A stretch of DNA of 64,000 nucleotides from Streptomyces coeruleorubidus (GCF_028885415.1 NZ_CP118527.1:7068001-7132000); one strand, 5' to 3'. Positions 51,486 to 60,637 are shown, numbered from the stretch's first letter. The notes: generated by a model not told the origin, from the letters alone. Numbers and translations are program-made.

Positions 51486-52733
51486 ATGGAGCAGTACGAG
51501 CCCGACCGCCTGTCCCCGGCCCAAGTGGCCGCCATGCGGCGCAGTTTCAGGAACGGCAGGGCCGCCCTCACCCGGCGGTCGCTGCTGCGCGCCTCCGCGG
51601 GCGGCACGCTGGCGGTCGGCGGTCTCGGGACGCTGAGCGCCTGCGGCATCCCGGCGGCGGGCCGGTCGCAGGGCGGCGTCTCCGCAGAGGACCGCTCGGC
51701 CAAGGAGAAGACGGTGAACTTCTCCAACTGGACCGAGTACATGGACGTCGACGACAGCAACAAGCACCACCCGACGCTGGAGCAGTTCACCGAACGCACC
51801 GGCATCAAGGTCAAGTACACCGAGGACATCAACGACAACAACGAGTTCTTCGGCAAGATCAAGCCGCAGCTCGCCGCGGGCCAGGACACCGGCCGTGACC
51901 TCATCGTCCTCACCGACTGGCTGGCCGGGCGCCTCATCCGCCTGGGCTGGGTGCAGAAGCTCGACCCGGCCAACCTGCCGCACGCCTACGCCAACCTGTC
52001 GGCCCAGTTCCGCAGCCCCGACTGGGACCCGGGCCGCGCCTACTCGTACGTCTGGCAGGGCATCTCGACCGTCATCGCGTACAACAAGAAGGCCCTCGAC
52101 GGCGTCGAGGTGAAGTCGATATCCGACCTGCTGGACAACCCCAAGCTCAAGGGGAGGGTGGGCTTCCTGTCGGAGATGCGCGACAGCGTCGGCATGACAC
52201 TGCTCGACATGGGCAAGGACCCGGCCGACTTCACCGCCGACGACTACGACGCGGCCATCGCCCGGCTCCAAAGGGCCGTCGACAAGGGCCAGATCCGCCG
52301 CTTCACCGGCAACGACTACACCTCCGACCTGACCAGCGGCGACTTCGCGGCCTGCGTCGCCTGGGCCGGGGACGTCGTCCAGCTCAAGGCGGACAGCCCC
52401 GACGTCGACTTCCTCATCCCGGACAGCGGCTACATGACGTCGACCGACAACCTGCTGATCCCCAACAAGGCCCGCCACAAGACGAACGCCGAGCGGCTCA
52501 TCGACTTCTACTACGAGCCGAAGCCGGCCGCCGAACTCGCCGCGTACATCAACTACGTCTGTCCCGTCGACGGAGTGAAGGCCGAGCTGGCGAAGATCGA
52601 CGAGGACGCGGCGAACAACCCGCTGATCATCCCCGACAAGGCCATGGCCGCCAAGTCGCACGCCTTCCGCTCGCTGAGCTCGAAGGAAGAGACCGAGTTC
52701 GAAGAGAAGTTCGCGAAGCTGACGGGGGCGTGA
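51486..52733 (+). CDS. potD: polyamine ABC transporter substrate-binding lipoprotein (PotD/PotF-like)
   Basis: A 415-residue binding protein. The N-terminus has a twin-arginine signal (ALTRRSLLRASAGGTLAVGG) followed by a lipobox LSAC, so it is exported folded by Tat and lipid-anchored. The mature part begins KEKTVNFSNWTEYMDVDDSN, the NW.EY start of PotD/PotF spermidine/putrescine-binding proteins, then FTERTGIKVKYTEDINDNNE and DLIVLTDWLAGRLIRLGW. The ATG at 51486 gives MEQYEPDRLSPAQV. It lies 56 bases after the dehydrogenase and six before potA. Symbol by family and operon. Confidence 0.92.
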   Translation: MEQYEPDRLSPAQVAAMRRSFRNGRAALTRRSLLRASAGGTLAVGGLGTLSACGIPAAGRSQGGVSAEDRSAKEKTVNFSNWTEYMDVDDSNKHHPTLEQFTERTGIKVKYTEDINDNNEFFGKIKPQLAAGQDTGRDLIVLTDWLAGRLIRLGWVQKLDPANLPHAYANLSAQFRSPDWDPGRAYSYVWQGISTVIAYNKKALDGVEVKSISDLLDNPKLKGRVGFLSEMRDSVGMTLLDMGKDPADFTADDYDAAIARLQRAVDKGQIRRFTGNDYTSDLTSGDFAACVAWAGDVVQLKADSPDVDFLIPDSGYMTSTDNLLIPNKARHKTNAERLIDFYYEPKPAAELAAYINYVCPVDGVKAELAKIDEDAANNPLIIPDKAMAAKSHAFRSLSSKEETEFEEKFAKLTGA

Positions 52734-52739
52734 CCCACG

Positions 52740-53885
52740 ATGACGAACAAGACAGACCCCACCGGCGACGTCCGCCTGCAGGGCATATCCAAGACCTACG
52801 GCGCCTTCACCGCCGTCCATCCGCTCGACCTGACCGTGCCGCAGGGCTCCTTCTTCGCCCTGCTCGGTGCCTCCGGATGCGGCAAGACCACCACTCTGCG
52901 CATGATCGCCGGCCTGGAGGAACCTTCCTCCGGCGCCGTGTCGCTGGGCGGCCAGGACGTGACCGCGCTCCCGCCGTACAAGCGGCCCGTGAACACGGTC
53001 TTCCAGTCCTACGCCCTCTTCCCGCACCTCGACATCTTCGAGAACGTCGCCTTCGGCCTGCGCCGGCGCGGCCTGAAGTCGGTGAAGAAGCAGGTCGAGG
53101 AGATGCTCGACCTGGTCCAGCTCGGCGAGCAGGCCCGTAAGAAGCCGCACCAGCTCTCCGGCGGCCAGCAGCAGCGCGTCGCCGTGGCCCGGGCGCTGAT
53201 CAACCACCCCAAGGTGCTGCTCCTCGACGAGCCGCTCGGCGCCCTCGACCTCAAGCTGCGCCGCCAGATGCAGCTGGAGCTCAAACGCATCCAGACCGAG
53301 GTCGGCATCACCTTCATCCACGTCACGCACGACCAGGAGGAGGCCATGACCATGGCCGACACGGTCGCCGTGATGAACGCGGGCCGCGTCGAGCAGCTCG
53401 GCTCACCGGCCGACCTCTACGAGAACCCGCGCACCACCTTCGTCGCCAACTTCCTCGGCACCTCCAACTTCATCGAGGCCGAGGTCGACTCCAAGAGCGG
53501 CGAGGAGATCGTGCTGAAGGCGGGCGGCGGCAAGCTCGTCCTGCCCGAGGCCCGGTGCGGAGCGCCCACCACGACCGGCGGCAAGGTGCTGGTCGGCGTC
53601 CGCCCGGAGAAGATCTCCCTCGCCCACGCCGACGACGCCGGCGAGATACCCGAGGGCCGCAACCGCATCACCGGCCGGATCGCCGACTCCAGCTTCATCG
53701 GCGTCTCGACGCAGTACGTCGTCGACAGCCCGGTCTGCGCAGGCTTCGAGGTCTACGCCCAGAACATCGACCGCGACCCGCGGCTCGTGCCGGGCGCCGA
53801 GGTCGTCCTGCACTGGAACCCCGCCCACACCTTCGGCCTGGACGCGGACCAGGACGCGGACGCCGGAGTGGAAGAGGCGGTCTGA
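52740..53885 (+). CDS. potA: polyamine ABC transporter ATP-binding protein
   Basis: A 381-residue ATPase, standard PotA length. Walker [21 protein letters not shown] near residue 39; Q-loop [20 protein letters not shown]; signature [20 protein letters not shown]; Walker [22 protein letters not shown]-loop [15 protein letters not shown]. The C-terminal TOBE domain contains [11 protein letters not shown]. It drives uptake through PotB and PotC. The ATG at 52740 is six bases after potD. Its stop overlaps potB by one base (TGATG). Confidence 0.95.
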   Translation: MTNKTDPTGDVRLQGISKTYGAFTAVHPLDLTVPQGSFFALLGASGCGKTTTLRMIAGLEEPSSGAVSLGGQDVTALPPYKRPVNTVFQSYALFPHLDIFENVAFGLRRRGLKSVKKQVEEMLDLVQLGEQARKKPHQLSGGQQQRVAVARALINHPKVLLLDEPLGALDLKLRRQMQLELKRIQTEVGITFIHVTHDQEEAMTMADTVAVMNAGRVEQLGSPADLYENPRTTFVANFLGTSNFIEAEVDSKSGEEIVLKAGGGKLVLPEARCGAPTTTGGKVLVGVRPEKISLAHADDAGEIPEGRNRITGRIADSSFIGVSTQYVVDSPVCAGFEVYAQNIDRDPRLVPGAEVVLHWNPAHTFGLDADQDADAGVEEAV

Positions 53886-54814
53886 TGTCGACACTCACCG
53901 AGGCGCCACCGCCGCTCGCACCACAAGCTCCCGAGCCGAAACCTCCGAAGCGAAGGGGCCACTGGACGCCGTACTGGCTGCTGCTCCCCGGCATCCTCTG
54001 GCTGCTGGTGTTCTTCGCGCTGCCGATGATCTACCAGGCCTCCACGTCCGTACAGACGGGCTCCCTGGAGGAGGGCTACAAGGTCACCTGGCACTTCGCC
54101 ACGTACTGGGACGCGCTGTCCGAGTACTGGCCGCAGTTCGTCCGCTCGGTGCTCTACGCGGGCACCGCGACGATCCTGTGCCTGCTGCTCGGCTACCCGC
54201 TCGCGTATCTGATCGCCTTCCGCGCGGGCCGCTGGCGAAACCTGATCATGATCCTGGTGATCGCGCCGTTCTTCACCAGCTTCCTGATCCGCACCCTGGC
54301 CTGGAAGACGATCCTCGCGGACGGCGGCCCGCTCGTCGGCGCGCTCGACACGCTGCATGTCCTGGACGTGACCAACTGGCTCGGCTGGACCGCGGGTGAC
54401 CGGGTTCTGGCCACGCCGCTCGCGGTGGTGTGCGGACTGACGTACAACTTCCTGCCGTTCATGATCCTGCCGCTGTACACCTCGCTGGAGCGCATCGACG
54501 GCCGGCTCCACGAGGCCGCCGGTGACCTGTACGCGCGTCCCTGGACGACCTTCCGCAAGGTCACCTTCCCGCTGTCGATGCCGGGTGTCGTCTCCGGCAC
54601 GCTGCTCACCTTCATCCCGGCGGCCGGTGACTACGTCAACGCCGACCTCCTCGGCTCCACGGACACCCGCATGGTCGGAAACGTCATCCAGACGCAGTTC
54701 CTGAGAGTGCTCGACTACCCGACGGCCGCGGCGCTCTCCTTCATCCTCATGGCGGCCATTCTCCTCATGGTCACCCTCTACATCCGCAGGTCCGGGACGG
54801 AGGATCTGGTCTAA
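53885..54814 (+). CDS. potB: polyamine ABC transporter permease PotB-like
   Basis: A 309-residue permease. After a hydrophilic N-terminus (PLAPQAPEPKPPKRRGHW) come about six helices, beginning YWLLLPGILWLLVFFALPMI. The coupling loop is LHEAAGDLYARPWTTFRKVT, corresponding to the EAA motif. The segment ending FIPAAGDYVNADLLGSTDTR is the usual PotB feature. The ATG at 53885 overlaps the potA stop by one base. The stop TAA is followed directly by the potC ATG. Confidence 0.94.
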   Translation: MSTLTEAPPPLAPQAPEPKPPKRRGHWTPYWLLLPGILWLLVFFALPMIYQASTSVQTGSLEEGYKVTWHFATYWDALSEYWPQFVRSVLYAGTATILCLLLGYPLAYLIAFRAGRWRNLIMILVIAPFFTSFLIRTLAWKTILADGGPLVGALDTLHVLDVTNWLGWTAGDRVLATPLAVVCGLTYNFLPFMILPLYTSLERIDGRLHEAAGDLYARPWTTFRKVTFPLSMPGVVSGTLLTFIPAAGDYVNADLLGSTDTRMVGNVIQTQFLRVLDYPTAAALSFILMAAILLMVTLYIRRSGTEDLV

Positions 54815-55615
54815 ATGCCCTTCGTCAACTGGCTGAAAAGAAATCTCGTCGTCATCGCGGGACTGCTGACGCTCGCCTATCTCCTGCTGCCGAACATCAT
54901 CGTGACGGTGTTCTCCTTCAACAAACCGAAGGGACGCTTCAACTACGAATGGCAGCAGTTCTCCCTGGACGCCTGGAAGGACCCGTGCGGTGTCTCCGAT
55001 CTGTGCGGCTCGCTTTCGGTCAGCCTCCAGATCGCGTTCTGGGCGACACTCGGCGCCACGCTGCTCGGCACGCTCATCGCCTTCGCCCTGGTCCGTTACC
55101 GCTTCCGCGCCCGCGGCGCCGTGAACTCCCTGATCTTCCTGCCGATGGCGATGCCCGAGGTCGTCATGGCCGCCTCGCTGCTCACCCTGTTCCTCAACAT
55201 GGGCGCCCAGCTGGGCTTCTGGACGATCCTCATCGCGCACATCATGTTCTGCCTGAGTTTCGTGGTCACGGCAGTCAAGGCGCGCGTGATGTCGATGGAC
55301 CCAAAACTGGAGGAGGCGGCGCGGGACCTGTACGCGGGCCCGTTCCAGACCTTCGTCCGGGTCACCCTGCCGATCGCGGCGCCGGGAATCGCGGCGGGCG
55401 CCATGCTCGCCTTCGCCCTCTCCTTCGACGATTTCATCATCACCAATTTCAACGCCGGCTCGACCGTCACCTTCCCCATGTTCGTCTGGGGTTCGGCGCA
55501 GCGCGGAACGCCCGTTCAGATCAATGTCATCGGCACGGCCATGTTCGTCGTCGCCGTACTGTTCGTGCTGGCTTCCATGGCCGTCGGTCATCGCCGCAAC
55601 CGACAAAAGGCATAA
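54815..55615 (+). CDS. potC: polyamine ABC transporter permease PotC-like
   Basis: A 266-residue permease with about six helices. The EAA loop is EEAARDLYAGPFQTFVRVTL near residue 164. FALSFDDFIITNFNAGSTVT is the standard PotC C-terminal block. It starts on the base after the potB stop. In this order the importer is binding protein, ATPase, two permeases. The base composition is slightly less G+C-rich at its start (AAAAGAAATCTCGTCG) but the family identity is clear. Confidence 0.95.
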   Translation: MPFVNWLKRNLVVIAGLLTLAYLLLPNIIVTVFSFNKPKGRFNYEWQQFSLDAWKDPCGVSDLCGSLSVSLQIAFWATLGATLLGTLIAFALVRYRFRARGAVNSLIFLPMAMPEVVMAASLLTLFLNMGAQLGFWTILIAHIMFCLSFVVTAVKARVMSMDPKLEEAARDLYAGPFQTFVRVTLPIAAPGIAAGAMLAFALSFDDFIITNFNAGSTVTFPMFVWGSAQRGTPVQINVIGTAMFVVAVLFVLASMAVGHRRNRQKA

Positions 55616-55633
55616 CCGTAGGGAGTTGAAATC

Positions 55634-57061
55634 ATGGCCCCGAGCGCCATGAACCAGCGGTACAAGTGGATTCGTTCGCTTTCCGACGCCCAGCCGGTCC
55701 CGTACTGGCTGGACGACCCCGGCCGGCCCCGCCCCGAACCCGCCCTCACCTCCTCCGAGACCTGCGATCTGCTGGTCGTGGGCGGCGGCTACAGCGGACT
55801 GTGGACGGCGCTGATCGCCAAGGAACGCGACCCGCAGCGGGACGTGGTGCTGGTGGAGGGCCGCGAGGTGGGCTGGGCCGCCTCGGGCCGCAACGGCGGA
55901 TTCTGCGCCGCCTCCCTCACCCACGGCCTGCCCAACGGCCTCGCCCGCTGGCCGGAGGAGATCCACAAGCTCCAGGAGTTGGGCGCCCGCAACCTCGACG
56001 CGATCGAGGCGGCGGTCGCCCGGCACTCCATCACGTGCGACTTCGAACGCACCGGCGAGATCGACGTCGCCACCGAGCCGTACCAGGCGCGGGAACTGCG
56101 AGAGTGGCACGAGGAGACCTCCCGCCGGGGCCTCGCCGAGGGCGTCGAGTTCCTGGACGCCGAGGCGGTCCGGGAACAGGTCGACTCACCGACCTTCCAG
56201 GCGGGCCTGTGGGACCGCAGGGGCGTGGCGATGCTGCACCCGGCGAAGCTGGCCTGGGGCCTGAAGCGGGCGTGCGTGCAGCTGGGCGTCCGTGTCTACG
56301 AGCACACCCCCGCGCTGACGCTGAAGCCGTACGGCGCCGGCATGGCCGTACGCACCCCCTACGGCCGGGTCCGCGCCCGCCAGGTCGCCCTCGGCACGAA
56401 CATCTTCCCGAACCTGGTCAGACGCATCCGCTCGTACACCGTCCCGGTCTACGACTACGCCCTGATGACCGAGCCGCTCAGCCCCGCTCAGCTGGCCTCC
56501 ATCGGCTGGCAGAACCGCCAGGGCCTCGGGGACAGCGCCAACCAGTTCCACTACTTCCGCCTGTCCGCCGACAACCGCATCCTCTGGGGCGGCTACGACG
56601 CGGTCTACCCCTACGGCGGCCGCGTCCGCGCCGAGTACGACGACCGCCCGGAGACCTACGCCAAGCTCGCCGGGCACTTCTTCAGCTGCTTCCCGCAACT
56701 GGAGGGCGTCCGCTTCACCCACGCCTGGGGCGGCGCGATCGACACCTGCTCCCGCTTCTCGGCGTTCTTCGGCACCGCCCACCAGCAGAAGGTCGCCTAC
56801 GCGGCGGGCTACACGGGCCTGGGCGTCGGCGCCACGCGCTTCGGCGCCGAGGTGATGCTGGACCTGCTGTCCGGCGAGCGCACGGAACGCACGGAACTGC
56901 ACATGGTCCGCAAGAAGCCCCTGCCCTTCCCGCCGGAGCCCTTCGCCTGGACGGGCATCGCCCTCACCAAGTGGTCCCTGGCCCGCGCGGACGCCCAGGG
57001 CGGCCGGCGCAACCTGTGGCTGCGCACGATGGACCGGCTGGGACTCGGCTTCGACAGCTGA
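55634..57061 (+). CDS. FAD-dependent oxidoreductase, gamma-glutamylputrescine oxidase/DAO type
   Basis: A 475-residue flavoenzyme of the D-amino acid oxidase superfamily. The dinucleotide fold is CDLLVVGGGYSGLWTALIAK near residue 46, followed by VGWAASGRNGGFCAASLTHG. The C-terminal AAGYTGLGVGATRFGAEVML is the conserved FAD-contacting element. It resembles PuuB, which oxidises gamma-glutamylputrescine, or related polyamine oxidases. It follows potC by 18 bases and surely belongs to the operon, so imported polyamines or their glutamylated forms are its likely substrate. The ATG at 55634 is preceded by GGGAGTTG. Confidence 0.9.
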   Translation: MAPSAMNQRYKWIRSLSDAQPVPYWLDDPGRPRPEPALTSSETCDLLVVGGGYSGLWTALIAKERDPQRDVVLVEGREVGWAASGRNGGFCAASLTHGLPNGLARWPEEIHKLQELGARNLDAIEAAVARHSITCDFERTGEIDVATEPYQARELREWHEETSRRGLAEGVEFLDAEAVREQVDSPTFQAGLWDRRGVAMLHPAKLAWGLKRACVQLGVRVYEHTPALTLKPYGAGMAVRTPYGRVRARQVALGTNIFPNLVRRIRSYTVPVYDYALMTEPLSPAQLASIGWQNRQGLGDSANQFHYFRLSADNRILWGGYDAVYPYGGRVRAEYDDRPETYAKLAGHFFSCFPQLEGVRFTHAWGGAIDTCSRFSAFFGTAHQQKVAYAAGYTGLGVGATRFGAEVMLDLLSGERTERTELHMVRKKPLPFPPEPFAWTGIALTKWSLARADAQGGRRNLWLRTMDRLGLGFDS

Positions 57062-57171
57062 AGCGGCGGTGTGTGAGACGGTTCACTTCAACGAGGGGCC
57101 CAAACCCGCGTAATGACCGCAAGGAGACCTCCCTCTCCCTCGTGACGCCCTCGCGGCGCCCTGCGCGTTCG

Positions 57172-57202
57172 CGAGATTCACGAGATTCGCGAGATTCACG
57201 AG
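57172..57202. repeat. short tandem repeat before an unknown gene
   Basis: The unit CGAGATTC(A/G) is repeated three times (57172, 57181, 57190), with a partial fourth copy. It ends about 20 bases before the ATG at 57222 and just ahead of its GAAGGAGG ribosome site. Probable slippage, or leader structure. Confidence 0.75.
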
Positions 57203-57221
57203 TGAGAAGGAGGCCATCCTG

Positions 57222-57677
57222 ATGACCGGTGCGAAGACGGCGGTCGAGTGGCTCTTATCCGTCGCATCCGATCCCGAGGCCTGCCGCTGGGAGTGGGAGC
57301 GCAGCCCGCTCGGGGTCACGCTGCTGCCGGCCGGCAGCGCGTGGGACGTGCTCATCCTGCCCGGCGAACTCGGCTACGCCACGCTCGACGTGCTCAGCCG
57401 CGTCCTCGACCAGCCGGGTCCCGTCCTCGTCGACTTCGGCGACGCGCGCATGGGTTTCTTCGTGCCGCCTGGCACCGCGGCCCGCTGGCTCGGCACGGGC
57501 ATCCGCACGGCGGGCGCCGGCACCTGGATCGTCGTGCCGTACCCGGGCCGTTCCTCACCCGGCGGGGTCCGCTGGCTCGTCCCCCCGGACGGCTCGGGCA
57601 CACTGACGGACCCGGCCCTGCTGGAACTGGCGATGCACGAGGCGGCGGCGGGGCTGGCCACGGAGAACGACGGTTAG
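57222..57677 (+). CDS. hypothetical protein, soluble alpha/beta (family not recognised)
   Basis: A 151-residue protein that I do not recognise with certainty. TAVEWLLSVASDPEACRWEW starts it; LLPAGSAWDVLILPGELGYA and DFGDARMGFFVPPGTAARWL are its most regular parts, and GIRTAGAGTWIVVPYPGRSS resembles the active-site lead-in of the bifunctional primase/polymerase N-terminal (prim-pol) fold. It lacks the catalytic acids of that family, so any relation is remote. It has no signal or membrane segment. The ATG at 57222 has a strong GAAGGAGG nine bases upstream. Its stop overlaps by four bases with the convergent PAP2 gene. Confidence 0.75.
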   Translation: MTGAKTAVEWLLSVASDPEACRWEWERSPLGVTLLPAGSAWDVLILPGELGYATLDVLSRVLDQPGPVLVDFGDARMGFFVPPGTAARWLGTGIRTAGAGTWIVVPYPGRSSPGGVRWLVPPDGSGTLTDPALLELAMHEAAAGLATENDG

Positions 57678-58348
57678 GACCTACGGGCTGCTCGGGGCGG
57701 CGTCGTCCGCCTGAGGAACAGCCACAGCGACGACAGCAGCACCGCGCACAGACACCAGCTGGCCACCACGTCCAGCGGCCAGTGGTAGCCGTGGCGGACC
57801 AGGCCGTAGCTCACGCCGAGAACGAGGACGAGGCAGGCGGTGACCAGGGCGCGGCGGGCGACGGGCGTGCCGAACCGGGGGAGCAGGAGCAGGGTCGCGC
57901 AGCCGTAGGCGATGGCGGCCGTGGCGGTGTGGCCCGAGGGGTAGAAGCCGGTTGCGGGAGGGACGGCCGGGGTGCCCGGGCGGTCCGTGAGTTCCTTGAG
58001 CGGGATGATCAGCGCCGGGACCAGGACCATGAGGAAGGCCGCGGCGATGACGGGCAGCCACCAGCGGTCCGTACGGCGGGTTCGCAGGGCGACGTATCCG
58101 AGGGCGACGGCGAGGACCGGGACCGCGACCTGGACGTTGCCGAGGTCGGAGAGGAACTCGGAGAGACCGTCCGGGTGGACGAGGCCGCGGCTGACGCGCT
58201 GGTCCAGGCGGACGAGCGGTCCGTCCGCGACCACCTGCCAGGTGATCAGGGCGAAGAGGAGCGCCGGGAAGCCGAGCAGGAGGGCCGGGAAGCTCGGGTG
58301 CTGCGCGGTGCTGGACTCGTCGAGATCCTGGTTCCCGGGGATCGGCAT
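57674..58348 (-). CDS. PAP2 superfamily phosphatase (membrane)
   Basis: A 224-residue integral membrane phosphatase, such as a phosphatidic acid or undecaprenyl pyrophosphate phosphatase. The three-part signature is KELTDRPGTP, FYPSGHTATAAIAYGCA and VRHGYHWPLDVVASW. About five membrane helices are visible. The ATG at 58348 (MPIPGNQDLDE) is the likely start; the frame opens at 58381. It overlaps the hypothetical gene by four bases on the opposite strand. It is divergent from the fused acyltransferase gene by 64 bases. Confidence 0.9.
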   Translation of the reverse strand: MPIPGNQDLDESSTAQHPSFPALLLGFPALLFALITWQVVADGPLVRLDQRVSRGLVHPDGLSEFLSDLGNVQVAVPVLAVALGYVALRTRRTDRWWLPVIAAAFLMVLVPALIIPLKELTDRPGTPAVPPATGFYPSGHTATAAIAYGCATLLLLPRFGTPVARRALVTACLVLVLGVSYGLVRHGYHWPLDVVASWCLCAVLLSSLWLFLRRTTPPRAARRS

Positions 58349-58412
58349 GGGACACAGCTTGGCACGGGCACAGATATCCACTGTCCACCCGCGCGACCCA
58401 GTGGAGGATCAC

Positions 58413-60188
58413 GTGAACCAGCCGGAGAGCGACGACGAGGGCCTCTTCGACCACTGCCCGTGGCTCTTCGCCGAGCAGGCCTCGCAGGGACGGCGGGCGG
58501 CACAGGAACAGCGGCATAAGCGGCTTCTCGGGGGAGCGGGGCCGGGGTCGGGGACCGTACGGCTCGGGGAGGGCTGTTTCGTCGCGGGGACGGCCGCGGT
58601 GTACCCGGACGTCCTGCACCTGGGCGACCGCTCGTACATCGCGGCCCACGCCTACGTCACCGGCGACATACGCACGGGCGCCGACTGCACGATCAACCCC
58701 TTCACGGTGGTGCGGGGCACCGTCACCCTCGGGGACGGGGTGCGCATCGGCGCCCACAGCTCGCTGCTCGCCTTCAACCACGGGACCTCGCCCGACCTGC
58801 CGGTCCATCAGCAGCCCGTCACCAGCCGCGGGATCACGATCGGCGACGACGTGTGGATCGGCTCCCACGTGGTCGTCGTGGACGGCGTCACCATCGGCGA
58901 CCACTGCGTCATCGGCGCCGGCGCGGTCGTCACCAAGGACCTGCCCGAGTGGACGGTGGCGGCCGGAAACCCGGCCCGACGGATCCGCGACCGCAGGGAG
59001 GCGCGCGGAGTGGCACCACGCGCAGAGGCGTCGGGCGGTGTCGTGCCGGGCGGTACGGCATCGGGCAGTGAGGCATCGCACCCCGCCCAGGAGGGGGCGG
59101 CGCTCGTCGGTGAACTGTCCGCGTTCGCCGCCGCCGCCCGCGCCCAGGGCGCCGACCTGCTCGACCGCTGCCGGCAGCCCGGCACCGGCCGCTACGTCGA
59201 CCGGCCCGGTGCCGAGCCGACCGTGCGGGCGCACTGCGACGCCGTCGAGATCGCCGATCTGCTGCTCGGAAAGGCGCCGCCCCACCTGCCCGCCGCCGAG
59301 CACGCGGCACGGCTGCGCGCCCTCCAGGACCCCGTCACCGGACTGGTCCCCGAGTACGGCGCGGCACCGCCGGTCCCCGGCCCGGCCGGGTTGCCGGAGG
59401 ACGGGGCCTCGGCCTATCACGTGCTGTGCGTGGGCTACGCGCTGGACCTGCTCGGCAGTTCCTTCGCCCACCCGGTCCACACGGTGCGCACCACCACGGC
59501 GGACCGACTGGTCCGGCACCTGGCCGAGTTGCCCTGGCGCGACCGTGCCTGGCACGCCGGGGCGTGGGTCGACTCATGGGCCACCGCCGCGCACTGGAAC
59601 CTGCGCCTCGGTACGGAGGCGGCCGCGCCCGGGTCGCTGGAGGCGCTGTTCGGCTGGCTGCACACCCACGCCGACCCCTGGACGGGCATGTGGGGCTCAC
59701 CCACTCCCGATTCCGGGCGCCTCCAGATGGTCAACGGCTACTACCGGCTCACCCGGGGCTCCTTCGCCCAGTTCGGCCTGCCCGTACCGTACGCGGAGCG
59801 CGTGATCGACACGGTCCTCGACCACGCGCGCGACCCCCGCCACTTCGCGCCCGGCCGGGAGAACGCCTGCAACGTCCTGGACGTGATCCACCCCCTGTGG
59901 CTCTGCGCCCGGCAGACCACCCACCGCGCCGAGGAGGCCCGCTCCTGGGCAGCGGCCCGGCTCACCGCCGCCCTGCGCCGCTGGCACCCCGGCCGTGGCT
60001 TCCCCTTCGGCCCCACACCCGACGGCACCGGCCCGGGCCGTGAACCCGGGCTCCAGGGCACGGAGATGTGGCTCGCCATCGTCTGGCTGCTCGCGGATCT
60101 CGTCGGCCTCGCGGACGTCCTGGAATACCGCCCGCGCGGGATACACCGACCCGAACCGGCACGGGCAGCGGCAGAAGGCAGGCCATGA
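58413..60188 (+). CDS. hexapeptide-repeat acyltransferase fused to a C-terminal helical (toroid-like) domain
   Basis: A 591-residue two-domain protein. Residues about 40-195 show a left-handed beta-helix: SYIAAHAYVTGDIRTGADCT, VTLGDGVRIGAHSSLLAFNH and IGDDVWIGSHVVVVDGVTIG, plus the closing GAGAVVTKDLPEWTVAAGNP. This is the acetyltransferase fold of the LacA/MaT type. A Gly/Ser-rich linker follows. The remaining 370 residues are a mostly helical region with many Trp and His (ALFGWLHTHADPWTGMWGSP, ENACNVLDVIHPLWLCARQT). It looks like an alpha/alpha barrel, as in terpene cyclases or glycan-processing enzymes, but this is only a pattern. The GTG at 58413 has GGAGGA upstream. Confidence 0.8.
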   Translation: MNQPESDDEGLFDHCPWLFAEQASQGRRAAQEQRHKRLLGGAGPGSGTVRLGEGCFVAGTAAVYPDVLHLGDRSYIAAHAYVTGDIRTGADCTINPFTVVRGTVTLGDGVRIGAHSSLLAFNHGTSPDLPVHQQPVTSRGITIGDDVWIGSHVVVVDGVTIGDHCVIGAGAVVTKDLPEWTVAAGNPARRIRDRREARGVAPRAEASGGVVPGGTASGSEASHPAQEGAALVGELSAFAAAARAQGADLLDRCRQPGTGRYVDRPGAEPTVRAHCDAVEIADLLLGKAPPHLPAAEHAARLRALQDPVTGLVPEYGAAPPVPGPAGLPEDGASAYHVLCVGYALDLLGSSFAHPVHTVRTTTADRLVRHLAELPWRDRAWHAGAWVDSWATAAHWNLRLGTEAAAPGSLEALFGWLHTHADPWTGMWGSPTPDSGRLQMVNGYYRLTRGSFAQFGLPVPYAERVIDTVLDHARDPRHFAPGRENACNVLDVIHPLWLCARQTTHRAEEARSWAAARLTAALRRWHPGRGFPFGPTPDGTGPGREPGLQGTEMWLAIVWLLADLVGLADVLEYRPRGIHRPEPARAAAEGRP

Positions 60189-60195
60189 CTCCGCC

Positions 60196-60525
60196 TCACG
60201 GAATGGCCTCGATCCGCTCCAGATTCTCCTCGCCCCATTCACCGAGCGGCGCCAACGCGGCATTGAGGGAATGACCGAATTCGGTCAGCGAGTACTCCAC
60301 CTTCGGTGGAACCTGCTGGTGCACCTCCCGGTGAACCAGACCGCTGTTCTCCATCTCCCGGAGCTGCAGGATCAGCATCCGTTCGCTGATGCCGGCCACT
60401 GCACGCCTCAACTCGCCGAAGCGTAAGGGCCCTTCATCGAGCGAGAACAGAATCAGGCCCTTCCACTTTCCTCCCATGACGGCTATGGCGGCATCCAGTC
60501 CACACGTATACCTACGCTTCGTCAT
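60196..60525 (-). CDS. HxlR-family transcriptional regulator
   Basis: A 109-residue winged-helix regulator. RYTCGLDAAIAVMGGKWKGL opens with the conserved single Cys near residue 8 that senses redox or electrophiles in homologues (YodB, HypR). FGELRRAVAGISERMLILQL is the recognition region, and VEYSLTEFGHSL is the wing. I chose the ATG at 60525 because GGAGGG lies five bases upstream. It is divergent from the imine-reductase-like gene by 112 bases with an inverted repeat between. It probably represses that gene. Confidence 0.92.
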   Translation of the reverse strand: MTKRRYTCGLDAAIAVMGGKWKGLILFSLDEGPLRFGELRRAVAGISERMLILQLREMENSGLVHREVHQQVPPKVEYSLTEFGHSLNAALAPLGEWGEENLERIEAIP

Positions 60526-60552
60526 TCGGCCCTCCACACGAACAAAACTGTC

Positions 60553-60577
60553 AGTACCCGAGAAAAATGTAGGTACT
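60553..60577. promoter_or_regulatory. candidate HxlR operator between divergent genes
   Basis: AGTACC (60553-60558) and GGTACT (60572-60577) form a 6-bp inverted repeat with a 13-base A/T-rich centre (AGAAAAATGTA within). HxlR-type regulators often bind TACT-N-AGTA-like sites. Its position between the divergent HxlR and imine-reductase-like genes suits autoregulation and control of the enzyme. Confidence 0.55.
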
Positions 60578-60637
60578 TGAGGGAATGTACGCGATCACCC
60601 AGCATGGATTCCCGTACGGGAAACGAGGGAGAGAAAC

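Noticed and set aside
53753..56110. 785-residue minus-strand frame opposite the pot genes
   Set aside because: Shadow of potA-potB-potC and the oxidase; composition rich in Arg, His, Asp and Gln with no domain, no ribosome site.
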